Positions 11,703 to 23,869 of a DNA stretch of 64,000 bases are shown one piece after another. The stretch is from contig JXTB01000002.1 in NCBI GenBank assembly GCA_002914805.1, positions 1,383,675-1,447,674 of the forward strand. Direction: 5' to 3'. A program made the position numbers and the translations under genes. The first letter of the stretch is position 1; each line of letters opens with the position of its first letter. The stretch is from Parasponia andersonii (taxonomy: Eukaryota; Streptophyta; Magnoliopsida; Rosales; Cannabaceae). The notes under the pieces were generated by a model. The model did no database searches. It worked only from the letters and a program-made list of their open reading frames with translations, and was not told the DNA's origin.

Positions 11703-14515
11703 TTGACTAGAATAGATAAAAAGTGGATATCGGCTGATAGATTATCGATTGAGTATAGAAATGGAGTTGAGATCTTTTTGGATTTTATTATGGAAAATGC
11801 AAAAAATCCTAATGTCATCATATCCCCTTGTGTTAAATGTGGAAATTTAAATAAATTAAGTGTTAAGAATATAAAAGAATATATTTTTTAATGGATTTGA
11901 TCAAAGTTATAAGCAATGGATTTAGCACAGTGAAGAGTTTGAAAGGACACCATTTTCATCAAGAAAAAAGTTTTAGAGAGTATTATGACTTAGATGTTAA
12001 GGATGATCTTTTCGATATGCTTGATGATGCAAAATATGAAACAAATATAGATCCTATAAAGTTTAAAGAGTTGCTTACTAATGCTCGATTTATCCGAATT
12101 GTACAAGATTCATAAAATTATCTGCTCTGCTTAGATTGTATAATCTGAAAGCAAGACATAGATAGAGCAATAAAAGTTTTTCAGACTTGCTTGCTTTACT
12201 AGGAGAGTTGTTGCTAAAAGACAATAAGACACCACATTCATTTTATGAGGCCAAGAAATCTTTATGTTCTTTAGGTATGCAATATAAGAAAATTCATACT
12301 TGCCCAAATGATTGTATATTATATCAGAATAAATTTAAGGATGTAATTTCCTATCCAGATACAAATTGTCAGTTCTTAACACATGCTAGAAAAGTTGTAT
12401 ATATAGGTTATAAGAGATTTTTACCTAGCAAACATGTATATAGAACTTGGAAAAAATCTTTTAATAGTTCCCAAGACTTTGAGATGGCACCATAATCTTT
12501 GACTAAGGGAGAGATATTGGAAAATGTTTCAAAACTTAAAATTAGATTGGGAAAAGTAAAAATAGCAACAAATAATAAAAAAAAGAAATAACGTAGTAAA
12601 GTGAAGGTTGTGAAAACACCTAAGGGTTGCTGGAAGAAAAAATCAATATTTTTTAAAATTAGAATATTGGCAACATTTACTTGTGAGACATAACTTAGAT
12701 GTCATGCATATTGAAAAGAATGTACGTGATAATATAATTGGTACTTTATTAAATAATTTTGGAAAGAATAAGAATGGGATTAGCACCCGCATGGGCCTTG
12801 TTGATATAAGTATTTGCAATGAGTTAGCTCTTAAGATTAGTGATAAATGAACATATCTACCACCGGCTTGTTATATACTAAATAAAGAAGAAAAATATTA
12901 GTTGTGTTAGTCTTTATTGGAGATGAAGCTTCTCGATAGCTACTCTTCTAATATAAGATCTTTAGTGGATATGAACAACTTGAAACTAATTAGACTTAAA
13001 TTGCATGATTATCATACGCTAATGCAATATTTATTGCCTATTGCAATTCGGTCAATACTACTGAAGAATGTTCAATATGCAATTACAAGATTATGTTTGT
13101 TCTTTAATTCAATATATTAAAAAGGTGGTTGATGTATCTAAGCTGGATGAATTACAACGAGATGTTGTCGTAACTTTGTATATGTTTGAACAGTATTTTC
13201 CTCCAGTATTTTTGATATAATAATACATCTTATTATCCATTTGGTGAGAGAAGTTAAATTATGTGGTCTTGTTCTTTTCAGATAGATGTACCCATTTGAG
13301 AGAAAGATGGAGATTTTTAAAGGTTATATTAGAAATCGAAGTTGGTTAGAAGCATGCAGTGTAGAATGTTATATTTTAGAAGAAGCTATTAATTTTGTTC
13401 AGAATACTTGTCAAAATTAGCAGCAATCGGACTTCCTTATGTTGCTCAAAATATGAATGCTAACAGAGGTATAAGTGGTGGTGTGGTGTGTACAGTCAAG
13501 CGCGAACAACTAGACGAAGCACATTATAATGTCTCGCAAAATATAGCAGAAGTGCAACCTTTTATCGAGTAAGTTATATTGTAAGTTAACTTGAAATTAA
13601 TTAGATATAAGATTTCATGTTCTTAATGGAATTAATACTTTTGATGTTTTTATAAAGGAAACATATTAATTGGATAAAGATAAATTTCCCAACTAAATCA
13701 AAAAGAGAGAAATGGATCCAAGACGAACACCATCGCACTTTTATTGGATGGTTTAGGCAACAGGTAAATGAAAAATTATTTTGATCTATATTTGATTCAG
13801 TTTATTCTAAGATAGGTGTTTATATATTTATTTGACTACTCTATTTTATCTATAATAAATTGTGGTTGAAATGGAAAAGGCAACACATAATGTATCTAAT
13901 ACATTGAAATGGATATCATGTGAACCTTTATTGGATGTAATTAAGTTTTCTGGTTATCTAATTAGTGGTATTTAGTTTAGCATTAGAGACCGAGATAATA
14001 TGAGAACTACTCAAAATAGTGGTGTAAGTATAATGGCCAAGACCATGCATTTTTCAATAGCTAAAGACAAAAATCTAATTGAGAGTGACATGATCTATTA
14101 TGGGATTATCAAAGAGATCTGAGAAATTGATTGTGCTGCATTTCAATTACCCGTGTTTATGTGTGAATGGGTAAAGAGTAATAATGGAGTTAAGAAGAAT
14201 GAGCTTTGATTCACTGTGTGGATCTAAATTGAGCTGGCCATAAAGACGATCCTTTTATAATGGCAACACAAGCTAAACAAGTTTTTTCAATCAATGACCC
14301 ACTTGATGCTCGATAGTCAATAGTTCTTGCAAATAAAGTAAAGGAATATTATACAAAAAAAAGTAGATGAAAATGACAATGAATCACTTGTCTCACATGA
14401 AATATTTTCAAAAGGAACAGTCTTTGATAAAAGACACCTTAGATGGTGAAAATAGTTATTTGCAAGATGACTGTGAAGGTCTTTGGATTAATAATAAAGA
14501 AAAGAAAACAACTTA
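11703..14515 (+). pseudogene. CACTA transposase (TNPD-like), decayed
   Basis: CACTA transposases bind subterminal repeats and cut the element out. Order of recognisable parts: the N-terminal associated domain at 11703-11890 (DKKWISADRLSIEY, FLDFIMENA, CVKCGN); the Transposase_21-like core at 12150-12500 (SFYEAKKSL, LGMQYKKIHTCPNDCILY) and at 12640-12850 (HNLDVMHIEKNV, GTLLN); the DUF4218-like part at 12950-13430 (LHDYHTLMQYLLPIAIR, FPPVFF, MYPFERKME); a DUF4216-like part at 13960-14330 (RDRDNMRTTQNSGVS). The frame changes repeatedly and several stops occur, and the C(P)VCG zinc pair expected after CPNDCILY is replaced. Some gaps may be introns, but it cannot encode a working enzyme as read. 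Confidence 0.82.
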
Positions 14516-14652
14516 GTTGTATAGGTAATTGATTCTTATTTTACTTTTATGTCCTTTGATTGTTAATAATATATTTATTCTCTATTTCATTTCTTTTTTT
14601 GTATTTGTAGTGCTTAACAAATATTCTTTCATTATGTTTAGGTACTAGTGAC

Positions 14653-17011
14653 ATGGATAGTGATCAAGATGATGACGTTCGTGAATTCACTCCATCATAG
14701 CATGGCAACAGACAAGTAAAGAATAAAAGTGGGACAACTCAAATGAATGAGTTGATAAAGAAAAAAAAGAAGTAACAATGAAAAGGAAATCATCACATGC
14801 AATGAATAGGGACAACCAATTAGGGATGAAGGGAGACATTTTTCAAGCTTTTGTGATCTTATGGTGCGTCGAACAGTGCTAATCAATATTGACACTTGGC
14901 CTCATGTCCCAAGAGATATTAAAGACAAAATTTGGGAATCAATCCTGTTAAAACCTATACCTATCTATCTTATTGTTATATTATGGGATACTTTAATTTA
15001 TGAGATACTTTAACAAAAAAAAGGGTAAAATTGAATACGATAGAGTTGATTTCTGGTCACAAGCATGCATTTCTAAGAAAGGAGAATATGCTGAAATGTC
15101 AAAATGGTCATTGATAGATTAGTAAGTGTTCATTTAATTCTATCTATATGATAGTTTTAATTCAATTATTTTGCTTGGGATTGGCTATAAATTGTCTTCT
15201 ATATGTATTTTGTAGGAAGATTACACTCAACAATACAGAGAGGGAAAGATTCAAATTAAAGGGAGTAATGATATTTTAACTATGGCTTTAGGCAATCCCG
15301 AACAATCTGGACGTGTAAGAGGATTGGGCAAACATGTCACTCAATCATAATTTTTTCATACTTCTCCTTCATCATGAAAACTACAATTTAATTTAAAGCA
15401 ATGGCAAGCATAATAAGAAAAGAAGATGGAAAAAATGTTAAAAGAACAACGAGAAAAGTTTCAAGCAAAAATAAATGAGATTCGTACGTCACAACAAAGT
15501 GGAGTTGGTGGTTCTAATAAAACTCCACATTTAAGATCAGAAGTTCCTCAAGGAGAATGTCAAATGGAGCAAACATATGTGGATATAGATGTTTGTATGG
15601 GAATGTCGACACAAGGCAAGAAGGTATATCATTCTTACTTATTACGATAATGTAGATTCTTACTTGTTACTTGTTACTATAATGTACATTTCATCTTCTA
15701 TTTTATAGAATCGATCTTGCAAGTTTGCAGTGGGATCTCGTGATAATGTCGTTGCTATAAGACATATATTAAACTCACTAGATGGAACACTTCTTCATGG
15801 GAGAGATTGGAGAGAGTAACTATCGTGTATCGATAGAAATAATACTTAACCACAATGCACCTCTTCCAATTCCAATTCTAGATGATCTTGATACATCAAA
15901 TGTTGGTCTAGCACTTGGATCCCATGTTGCATGGCCTAAGTTTCTTATCATTTTTGACAATGATCCAATAAGTTCTTACCTATATTTGGATACATATATT
16001 TTGTATATCAATATTTATTTGACATTCTGAGTAACTACATTTTATTTGTAGGTTATTGATGAAAGAAATAGAAGACAGCCAAAACAAACAGCTGCTTCCT
16101 AACCAACACCTCCTCTAACACAACAGAAAACACATCCACTGCCTAGAAATAAAGAGTCATCTCTCACGCAAACACAAGAAAGTGGAGCTAATCATCCAGT
16201 TTCAATCAGACTACTATTGAAGAGTATTCACCGAAGGGAATAAGGTGATTTCATCAATGTTCCCTTTGATGAGGATGTTTTTGGTCAAGCTTTTTGAAAA
16301 CCGGTGTTCAAAGATGACATTTTACTATTTTGCGACCTAGAGATGATTGAGGTTGTTCCTATAACATTGTACATAAGGCAATACTTTAATTACACATGAT
16401 CAAAATAAGCATTGATAGTATATAATCTTTTTATGCAGTTTGTATAATGTTATAAATAACATTGTCGGTGATTACACTGTATTATGGTATAACTTGGCCA
16501 TCAATATATATATACGTTCATGGATCCAAGTAATATTGCTACAGATAGTGGTCCACGAGAGACTCATGCTGAATTTTTATCATCTCAGATGCTTATGATG
16601 GAAAATGATAAGCAAATATTTGTTGTTCCATGGAATTATGAGTAAGATTAAGAACTTACTAATTGCAAATTTCTTTTGATTTTATTAGTCTCTGTAATAA
16701 CTTATTTATGATTTTTGTTAATAATTGAATACTTAGGGAGCATTGGACCTCCCAAATAATATGTTTGATTTCTAGATCCTTTGAACTTGGACATTAGTGA
16801 GGAAATTGGCCTCACCATGATAGAGTAAGTCTTTTTTTAATAATTTATTACTGTTATATATTTTACATAAACTAATAGAAATATGTGTTTCCAATTTTTA
16901 TGTATCAATCAAAAGTGCATTTGAATTGTATAATGACTTCAAAAGATCAAGAGGATAAAAACTTAATGGTCCAGTATATAACTATCTAAATAAGGTACAT
17001 AAATGAATTGT

Positions 17012-17068
<57 letters not shown>

Positions 17069-17419
17069 TTGTTGATTATATGTTGGTCATTCTAACTTTT
17101 TATATATTCTTTGTATTTATATGCAGTGTCTTAGATAACCATCACATGTAGAATGCATTTTTAATATATACAAATATATGAGTGAGATCATTGAATAAGC
17201 TAACATTCAATCGTTTCTCACTACAAGGGTATATGCCAATTTTATGTACATGTACAATTTTAATATATAATATTGCGCATTTTAAAATAAAGTTCCATAT
17301 TCTAATAAACTTATTATTTTCTGAATATATAGTTCCAAGTACAAACTTTCTATATGATGGATGATATAAATACGGTTCGTGAAGAATGGGTTGAAGAGCT
17401 TATGGATTATATTGATTAA
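14653..17419 (+). pseudogene. Second CACTA gene: Transposase_24/DUF8039-like region plus Ulp1-like C48 cysteine protease region, decayed
   Basis: This follows the transposase on the same strand. An acidic start (MDSDQDDD) is followed at 15426-15625 by a helix-rich stretch (EKMLKEQREKFQAKINEIR), then at 15715-15930 by CKFAVGSRDNVVAIRHI and similar sequence, as in the plant-transposon DUF8039 family. The protease part covers about 16280-17419: EHW at about 16739 supplies the catalytic His, DPLNLD the Asp-containing strand, VECIFNIYKYMSEII (about 17140) the catalytic Cys region, where families usually have ECGYYV. The end MDDINTVREEWVEELMDYID stops at 17417-17419. C48 proteases cut SUMO-like proteins; several plant CACTA and Mutator families carry such a domain. 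Introns seem present (an (AT)n-rich one at 17000-17110). In-frame stops make it nonfunctional. Confidence 0.7.
17018..17062. repeat. (AT)n microsatellite
   Basis: A perfect TA/AT run of about 45 bp in the probable intron between the His and Cys regions of the CACTA protease part. Confidence 0.9.
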
Positions 17420-17699
17420 AGTTATCCTTTATCTAACTTGATCATGACTTATCATAGATATGTATGTAGTTTTTAGGTTGATATTCTTATTTTTGACTAA
17501 ATTTGTTAGCTTAAATTATGCATATGACTTGTTAGCTTGTTATTAATAGTTTAATTTGTAACTAAACTTTAATTAGACATTATGCTTTTATGTATGTGGA
17601 TCTGGTATTATATGTATAGTTTGATGACTTTATAATTCTGTTTTTTGTAAATGAAATCTAGGGGGTTTTAATAAATTATAATAAAAAATCCTTTAAAAA

Positions 17700-17918
17700 A
17701 TGTTTACCACATCTCCAGAAAAACGAAGTAAACATACGACGTCATCAGAAAAATGATGTGAAATATCTATAATGTCACCAAAAAAACGACATTATATGTC
17801 TACGACGTCACTTTTTTGACAACGTAAAATCTCAAACTTTTAACAGTGCTTCGATAGCTGTCGCTTCGGTGGGCAATGTTATTTACTTTTGACGTCACCA
17901 AAAAAGTGACGTAAAATC
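17700..17918. repeat. CACTA right subterminal repeats
   Basis: The motif (T/A)CGACGTCA or its inverse TGACGT(C)A recurs at about 17738, 17803, 17890 and 17906, with weaker forms between. The last pair forms the inverted repeat ACGTCAC-CAAAAAA-GTGACGT. Clustered short motifs near the ends are the transposase binding sites in CACTA families. Confidence 0.75.
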
Positions 17919-17922
17919 TTAT

Positions 17923-17935
17923 TTTTCTTGTAGTG
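17923..17935 (-). repeat. CACTA terminal inverted repeat, right end
   Basis: Minus-strand CACTACAAGAAAA, the canonical terminus of plant CACTA elements, directly after the subterminal repeats. Confidence 0.9.
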
Positions 17936-19073
17936 TTTGGACTACAGAACTTAGTCCAATTAAGGGACGTACGTGCTTAACATGGACAACAAAACTCACG
18001 TTTGCATCTAAATGGCTGGTTAAATGATATGATAAACAAGGCATATGGAGTCACACTGTAATTGTGAAAAAAAAAAAAATCCTAAACTACTCTCTCCAAT
18101 ATTTCATCTTTAATAAGCTTGATTCTCTCTCGGCTATTGTCTTCTCACTCGGTTCAATTGCAAAAGTAAGGGGGAAAAAAAATCTAGTAACAAAGCAGGG
18201 GGAAAAAAAAAGAAAGAAAGAAAAAACAGTACCAAGAATCTATGCATCCTCCAAAATTGGTAGAGCGGTTGAAGCTTACTTTCTTGTAAGTACTATTTGT
18301 TGATGATAAAGTGAAAAAAGAAATTTCAAAATTTGAGTTTATAATAGATATTTTAGCAGAAAAGAATCATCAGCCATATATTTTGTCGGCCATATCAACG
18401 GAATGGGTATTTCCAAACCGAAAATTAATTAATGTTGAGAGGTAATCTTAATCCCGTGTTTTTAAATTTTTTGGGTTTTAAAGGTTAAGTTTAGGTCGGG
18501 TACCAAATAGGCCCCTTTTTCTCAATTTATTTTTATACTCTTGTTCATTCTTTGCACATTTGGGGAAGGTCGGGCTGGTAGAAAAAAAAAAAATACTTAG
18601 GAAGATGTGTCGTTAAATGGAATGGACACAATATATAGGATTAAGAGAAATAATATTGTATTGACAAGTGCAAAATAAGTTTCGCCACGTAAATGGTCTG
18701 GATGTCAGATTATAATCCAATTAGTTGAATCTATTTCCCTGTACATATACACAACGAAAATAACTCGTACACATCTTATGTTATATATGTCAATAGAATA
18801 TATTCGAAAAAGAGATAATTAACATATCGAAACAAAATATTGGTCTAGAGCTAGTTCAGGAAAAAAATTATTTAAAAGAAAAAAGAAAATAAAGGAAAAC
18901 CCTTTACGAATTTGGCATTAAATTTTCCGATGATCAGTCAATCTTTGCTTCACTTAATTAGCATAGTGCCTGCAGAACTACATTATTATCTTTCTGCTCT
19001 CCGGCCTTTTTTATTTATAAAAATATGTAGAACTCTAACAGAGATCATTACTCCTACACTTAATTCCGGCCAA
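17936..19073. other. Intergenic DNA between CACTA and copper amine oxidase
   Basis: I see no gene. There are A-rich low-complexity runs (18064-18080, 18170-18225) and otherwise unique AT-rich sequence. The part next to 19073 holds the 3' untranslated region of the amine oxidase gene. Confidence 0.6.
19010..19015 (-). terminator. Candidate polyadenylation signal of copper amine oxidase 1
   Basis: Minus-strand AATAAA 59 nt past the stop codon, a plausible near-upstream element for plant polyadenylation. Confidence 0.4.
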
Positions 19074-22051
19074 CTAGTGATGGGTCGTGCAATTAGGCCA
19101 GCTAACATGTTTAGCAGGTATCACTTTAAGAACTGGATTGCTCTCAAAGAAATTCGCCGGCCGGAGCTCAAATCCGCCGCTTAGTGTTGGCATCACTGGA
19201 TACTCTTCCTGGCAAGGCACATGATGGAAACCAATGGTGTACCACAACACTATGTCCTTGTTTTCAATCTTCCTATTTCTGCACAAATTAAAAAAACAAT
19301 AATTACCATTAATCAATTAATCAAAATTTGGTCACGTAAATATTACTACTGTATCCATACATAGGAGCTAGTATATATGAATATATATGCTATGATATAA
19401 ATATATATATATATATATGTACGGTACCTTAGAGTCCAAATTTCCAGGTTATCATCTCCTCGGCTCCTACCAACAAATTTTCCTCCAGCCCATTTCTCAG
19501 ACTTGTTATAAGGCGTAACCCAAACATTATAGTTTGTAAAGGCAGCTCGAATTTGTGGGTAATCATCACTGGTTAGAAGGGGACTAGCAACTGAGCCAGG
19601 CATTAAACGGTAACTAATATCATTTCCCACTTTGGTCTTCTTATTAGGATTTATCACTGTATACTCCGAAGGCCTCAAGCCAACTTTAATCTTTGCATCT
19701 GATTCAGTCTTAGCTGTCTCCCTTACAATATCCCAATAACTCTTCCTTGGTGTGTTGTTTCCACTCGCCCTTCTAGTGACCAAATCTGTCCTCACAAAGG
19801 AATTGTCCTGACCATCCACGTCAAGGTCAAGGTAATAGTTGAGGAAGTGGTCGTGATGTGTTGCGACTGTGTTTTCTGCTAGAAATGCACCATAAACATC
19901 CCTATTTATTTGATCTATGTGAGTGTACGGAACCGCCTTAGTTGCCAGCACTCCTGTGAGCCCAACCTGTGCTAGAGTATAAATATGTTAATATAACTTT
20001 ATATATGTCGCAATTTTTGTGAAGAAGAAATCATAATTACAAGCTACTTGTGAAGTATTATAATTTAATTACTTGTCAACATATATTACAACTTATCAAG
20101 AATATATATATATATAGGGCAATAATTCAGTAGATATTTTTTTTTTTTACCTATATATAAGTATCAATTTGGTAAATGAAAATTTAGCATGTATATTTTT
20201 TTATTGTAAAAAGTAAGGAAAAAAAAAGAACATTAACGATGCATGTCTTTTCATGTACTTTTTTATAGTCATTAGATCACCATTTAATGGTGATCTAACG
20301 GCTAAAAAAAATACATATTCATAGATAAAAAAAAAAATAAATACCTGTTGGATTCGCAACCGCAACCATACCGCAACCATATATATATATATAAGTGGGA
20401 AATCCAATGCTCTTGGAGTCCCTATACAATATATGTGCAGATGTGGAACTTACCCTAAAAAATATACATATTCATAGGTAAAAAAAAATAAATACCTATT
20501 GGATTCGCAACCGCAACCATATATATATATATAAGTGGGAAATCCAATGCGCAACCGCAACCATATATATATATATATAAGTGGGAAATCCAATGCTCTT
20601 GGAGTCCCTATACAATATATGTGCAGATGTGGAACTTACCCCAGCTTTGATGGAGCCACTGGGCTTGAATTCCCAGTCCAGAATGTAGTCATAATTGCCC
20701 ACGGTGGAGACCATTCTCACAACTAGGCTCACATCTTGCCTCACCTCCCTCACCTGCCACATTATTATATAATACCACATATAAATTGACGCCATTACTT
20801 ACTTTTTTAACCAATTCTTTGATTAGAAAGAAATAACAAAGTTAATACGTCTACATATATATACACTATACAATGAGAGAAGTTTTGCGTACGTATATAC
20901 CTCCTTAGGGAGGCCAGTTTCAGTGTGTCGCCACATGATATTCCCAGCATGTTGTTCAAATACGCAAATAGCATTAGTTGTTTTGACAGGGCTGCCATCT
21001 TGTCCAGCGTAATAGGCGTCGAAAAACACCGCGTTGGCCGGGCAATCAGTCAATGGCTCGAGTGACACGGCAGATTGACCAAACCCAAACTCTCCACAAT
21101 CAAAATAGGTTTTGAAGTACATCTCTTCTGTGGGGTCCATGTATGGCACGAACAGCTCTGATATGTAAGCTCTGTACAATACTCGTCGATACTTGTGCTT
21201 CTCTATGTCGTAGATTGATGCTAGAGATATTACTGGCCCCACTCGGACATCGAATCCAAGATGAAAGGCCCAGTTAGCCCAGCTGATAATTAATGCACCA
21301 TGCAGAGTGAGATTAAGTAATACATATTTTTAATTACCTTTATTTTTAAACATTTGCGAGTATTTAACAACATATTTATGAACTTCCAGTGGCAGCTAGA
21401 TCTTACATGCACGATTGGCAGCAGACACATATAACACGATTTTTTTGCGAAAAGACAAAAATATATAATATTGAAATCATAGAAGTAATAGTACTTAATT
21501 AAGAATATTTTTACAGTAAAATGAATGTTTTTGAACCGTCATGTAGATTTACATACAATTTCAATTCATTTTGACTTAAAGTTTGAAGACATGTGTATAT
21601 TCTCTGTTAATACGAGTTATACCCATTAAACAATGTGTCGTCTGCCATGCATGTTTTATAAAATAACTTATTCCATAAGTTTTTGCAGAAAAAACCAAAA
21701 CACTCCATGCTAAATCCTATATTTATTTGATTACTCATGATAACGACACGATTTAAGAGGGTCATTTGGTTTTCTTTCTTTATTTTTCGCCTATTTATCA
21801 GTGCATGTGATGGGTTAATACACATCGACAATGACTTAGAGCTAGACATACCAACGAATATATTAAAAAAAAAAATACTATAGGTTTACGGTTGCTCCTT
21901 ATACATATTACATATATATGATATTCTGTACTCTTTATATATACATGCAGTTTTTTTCTTTTCCTTTTATTTTTTTCTGTTAAGATATAGATATACACAC
22001 GGTATGAGTCGTAGGACTATGTCAGAATAATATTCCTAATGCACCAATATG

Positions 22052-22087
<36 letters not shown>

Positions 22088-23067
22088 CGCGTGTGTGTGA
22101 GAGAGAGAGACTGTCAGAGTATCAATCTAAAGTCTACATATTTAAACAAGTAGATGCAATTAATAAGATTAAATAAAGCTATGAGCATTTTCTTATCAGA
22201 ATTTACATGTCAGAATTAATAGTTCCGTGAGAAACAAAAAACAACAAAAGTAAACAAATAGACAATACATACGTACGTACGATGGCATACTGACCTGATT
22301 ACATGGCCGTCAACCTTGAACCCTGGATCACCGTTCGGAGGCACGACTCCGGTACCCTTGAGACGCGGCCCAAAAGGCGGCTTCTGCTTCGAGAGTCTGA
22401 AGTCGGTCCCCTCGGCCTTGGGCACCGGAACCCTAATTCTGTCCCGGTACTGGACGATCTTCTTATCATCAAGGTCAACGGTCAACGTTATCCCCTCAAC
22501 GGATCTTAAGTAATAGTTGGCTGTCCCATTAGTGTAAAAGCACTGAACCTTAATCTCTGATGTTTTGGGAGTCACCTCTCCAAACCACCCAACTGAAAGA
22601 GTGGTACAAACAACTTGCGATATGTTAAGATTTCTTTTCTTAATGGACTCGATAAATGGTCCGTACGAGAAGGGCAACTCGCTAGCGGCCGCTTGCTCCT
22701 CCTCGGTGAACATGGGGAAGCCCTGTCCCACATGGACTTGTTTGGAGACTATCGAACGAGTTGACAAGTCAACGACAATCTCAAGTGTTTGTAGGTTTGA
22801 CCGGGCATGAACTAGGGCTCGTCTTGGTGGCTTAACCGAGTGGGGTTTTGATTGCCATTGCAAAACGGTAGCTTTTTCTGGCTCTTCAAGGCCTACGTAC
22901 TGAAACGTTAGGTTGAGCTTTGAACCGTAATAGGCCTTTTGAACTATGGTTTGGACGAGGGTGAACTCAGATGGGGTTAGAGGGTCCAATGGGTGGACCT
23001 TTTGGGAGGAGATTGATGATGAGAATGAAAGTAAGAAAATGGAGAAGATGAGGACTAAGGGCGCCAT
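19074..23067 (-). CDS. Copper amine oxidase (primary-amine oxidase), complete five-exon gene
   Basis: The enzyme oxidises putrescine and other primary amines to aldehydes, releasing ammonia and hydrogen peroxide. Exons (minus strand): 22295-23067, 20901-21282, 20640-20753, 19428-19966, 19074-19278. All introns are GT-AG and the sum is 2013 bp, so 670 residues plus stop, the family size. The start [18 protein letters not shown] is a signal peptide, so the apoplast is likely; the C terminus (TTHH) is not a peroxisomal signal. The catalytic Asp lies in [10 protein letters not shown] (about 319). The TPQ-forming Tyr is in VGNYDY (406). Copper ligands are HDH (461, 463) in THHDHF and the second His of GFHHVP (about 622). 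No lesion is seen. Intron 1 carries a compound microsatellite and intron 3 a tandem duplication. A second, partial copy lies 19 kb to the right on the same strand. Confidence 0.95.
20311..20640. repeat. Tandem duplication at the exon 3/intron 3 border of copper amine oxidase 1
   Basis: A block of about 145-175 bp at 20311-20454 recurs at 20466-20640, offset about 186 bp at the right end. It includes GGATTCGCAACCGCAACCAT, an (AT)n run, CTCTTGGAGTCCCTATACAA and the end GGAACTTACC. The right copy ends at the real exon 3 donor (minus GGTAAGTTCC, 20631-20640); the left copy places a second identical donor at 20445-20454 inside the intron. A shorter internal repeat of the CAACCGCAACCAT plus (AT)n part is at 20547-20580. 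Confidence 0.85.
22049..22110. repeat. Compound (AT)n-(GT)n-(GA)n microsatellite in intron 1
   Basis: A run of AT repeats passes into GT repeats with a CGCG break, then GA repeats. It lies in intron 1 of the amine oxidase gene. Confidence 0.9.
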
Positions 23068-23111
23068 GTTACGGGATGTTTAGAGTGGAGAAAACTTAAG
23101 CTTCTTTCGAC

Positions 23112-23121
23112 CTTTATATAG
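23112..23121 (-). promoter_or_regulatory. TATA box of copper amine oxidase 1
   Basis: Minus-strand CTATATAAAG, 45 bp before the ATG, the only good TATA match in the near upstream region; transcription would start about 15-20 bp before the ATG. Confidence 0.65.
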
Positions 23122-23869
23122 AAGGTTTTCAACTATAAATTATTTTGATATATTAAATTCCACTTGTTTTTAATTTATTTCAATTATTGTTATAAAAGAG
23201 TTAAATATCTGTACATCTCTTAATTAATTGATTTAGATGATCTATCGATAGCTACGTAAAATCGTGTTTTTATTGCTTCTGTCTCCCGTGAACTTCTATT
23301 ATATTTTCAGTAAGTAATTCAGTCATAGTTGTTTAACTTTTAATACAATAACACAATCATCGGTATTGGCTTTATTTATTTATTTATTTCTATATATATA
23401 TGGCACAAGGAAACAATATTGATCATATATAATTAGTATCATGAAAAATTAAAACAGACCAATTAAATGAAATTGAAAAGGCAAACTGATTATAATTAGC
23501 AAGACAAATAATTCAAATTTTCATTAAGAGCTGGTCTGGTAATTTTTTATTACCGAAAGAATCTTGAATAAAATTACTTTTTAGCACATAAATTGTTGTA
23601 AAAGAATCTCTTCAATACATATGAACATTTTCGTTACTGGAAAAAGAAAACTTTTTACATCTGTCTATTAAGCATAAATTATAATCATTTCTATGACCTA
23701 AACAATTGTACTGCAATTAAATTTGGTATTGTAGTCTTACGTGTATATATATATATATATATGTGTAAATTCGCACTTTTTGAATAGACATATTGATCAT
23801 TTTGAACATATTTTTTTATTAAAAAAAATAGAATATATATATATTAGTGGTGAGGCCCACGACGATTTT
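23122..23869. other. Upstream region of copper amine oxidase 1
   Basis: AT-rich DNA with no gene. A (TA)n run lies at 23743-23762. Regulatory elements may be here, but none can be named from sequence alone. Confidence 0.5.

Larger units (their letters stand above)
10533..17935 (+). mobile_element. CACTA (En/Spm) DNA transposon, left end missing or outside window
   Basis: The right terminus at 17923-17935 reads TTTTCTTGTAGTG, the reverse complement of the CACTACAAGAAAA family terminus. Inside it lie subterminal repeats (17700-17918), a decayed transposase region (11703-14515) and a second gene region (14653-17419). No left CACTACAAG terminus is present between 10533 and the transposase. The first 60 bp already carry a GACGTCG-type subterminal motif. 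The simplest reading is that the Athila element inserted in the left subterminal part and the left terminus is before base 1. The presumed 3-bp target duplication on the right would be TTT (17936-17938). Confidence 0.82.

Noticed and set aside
19346-19427. C-terminal YIYIYI extension of amine oxidase exon 4
   Set aside because: It is read-through into intron 4 over an (AT)n run; the donor at 19427 and exon 5 give the family's true C terminus.
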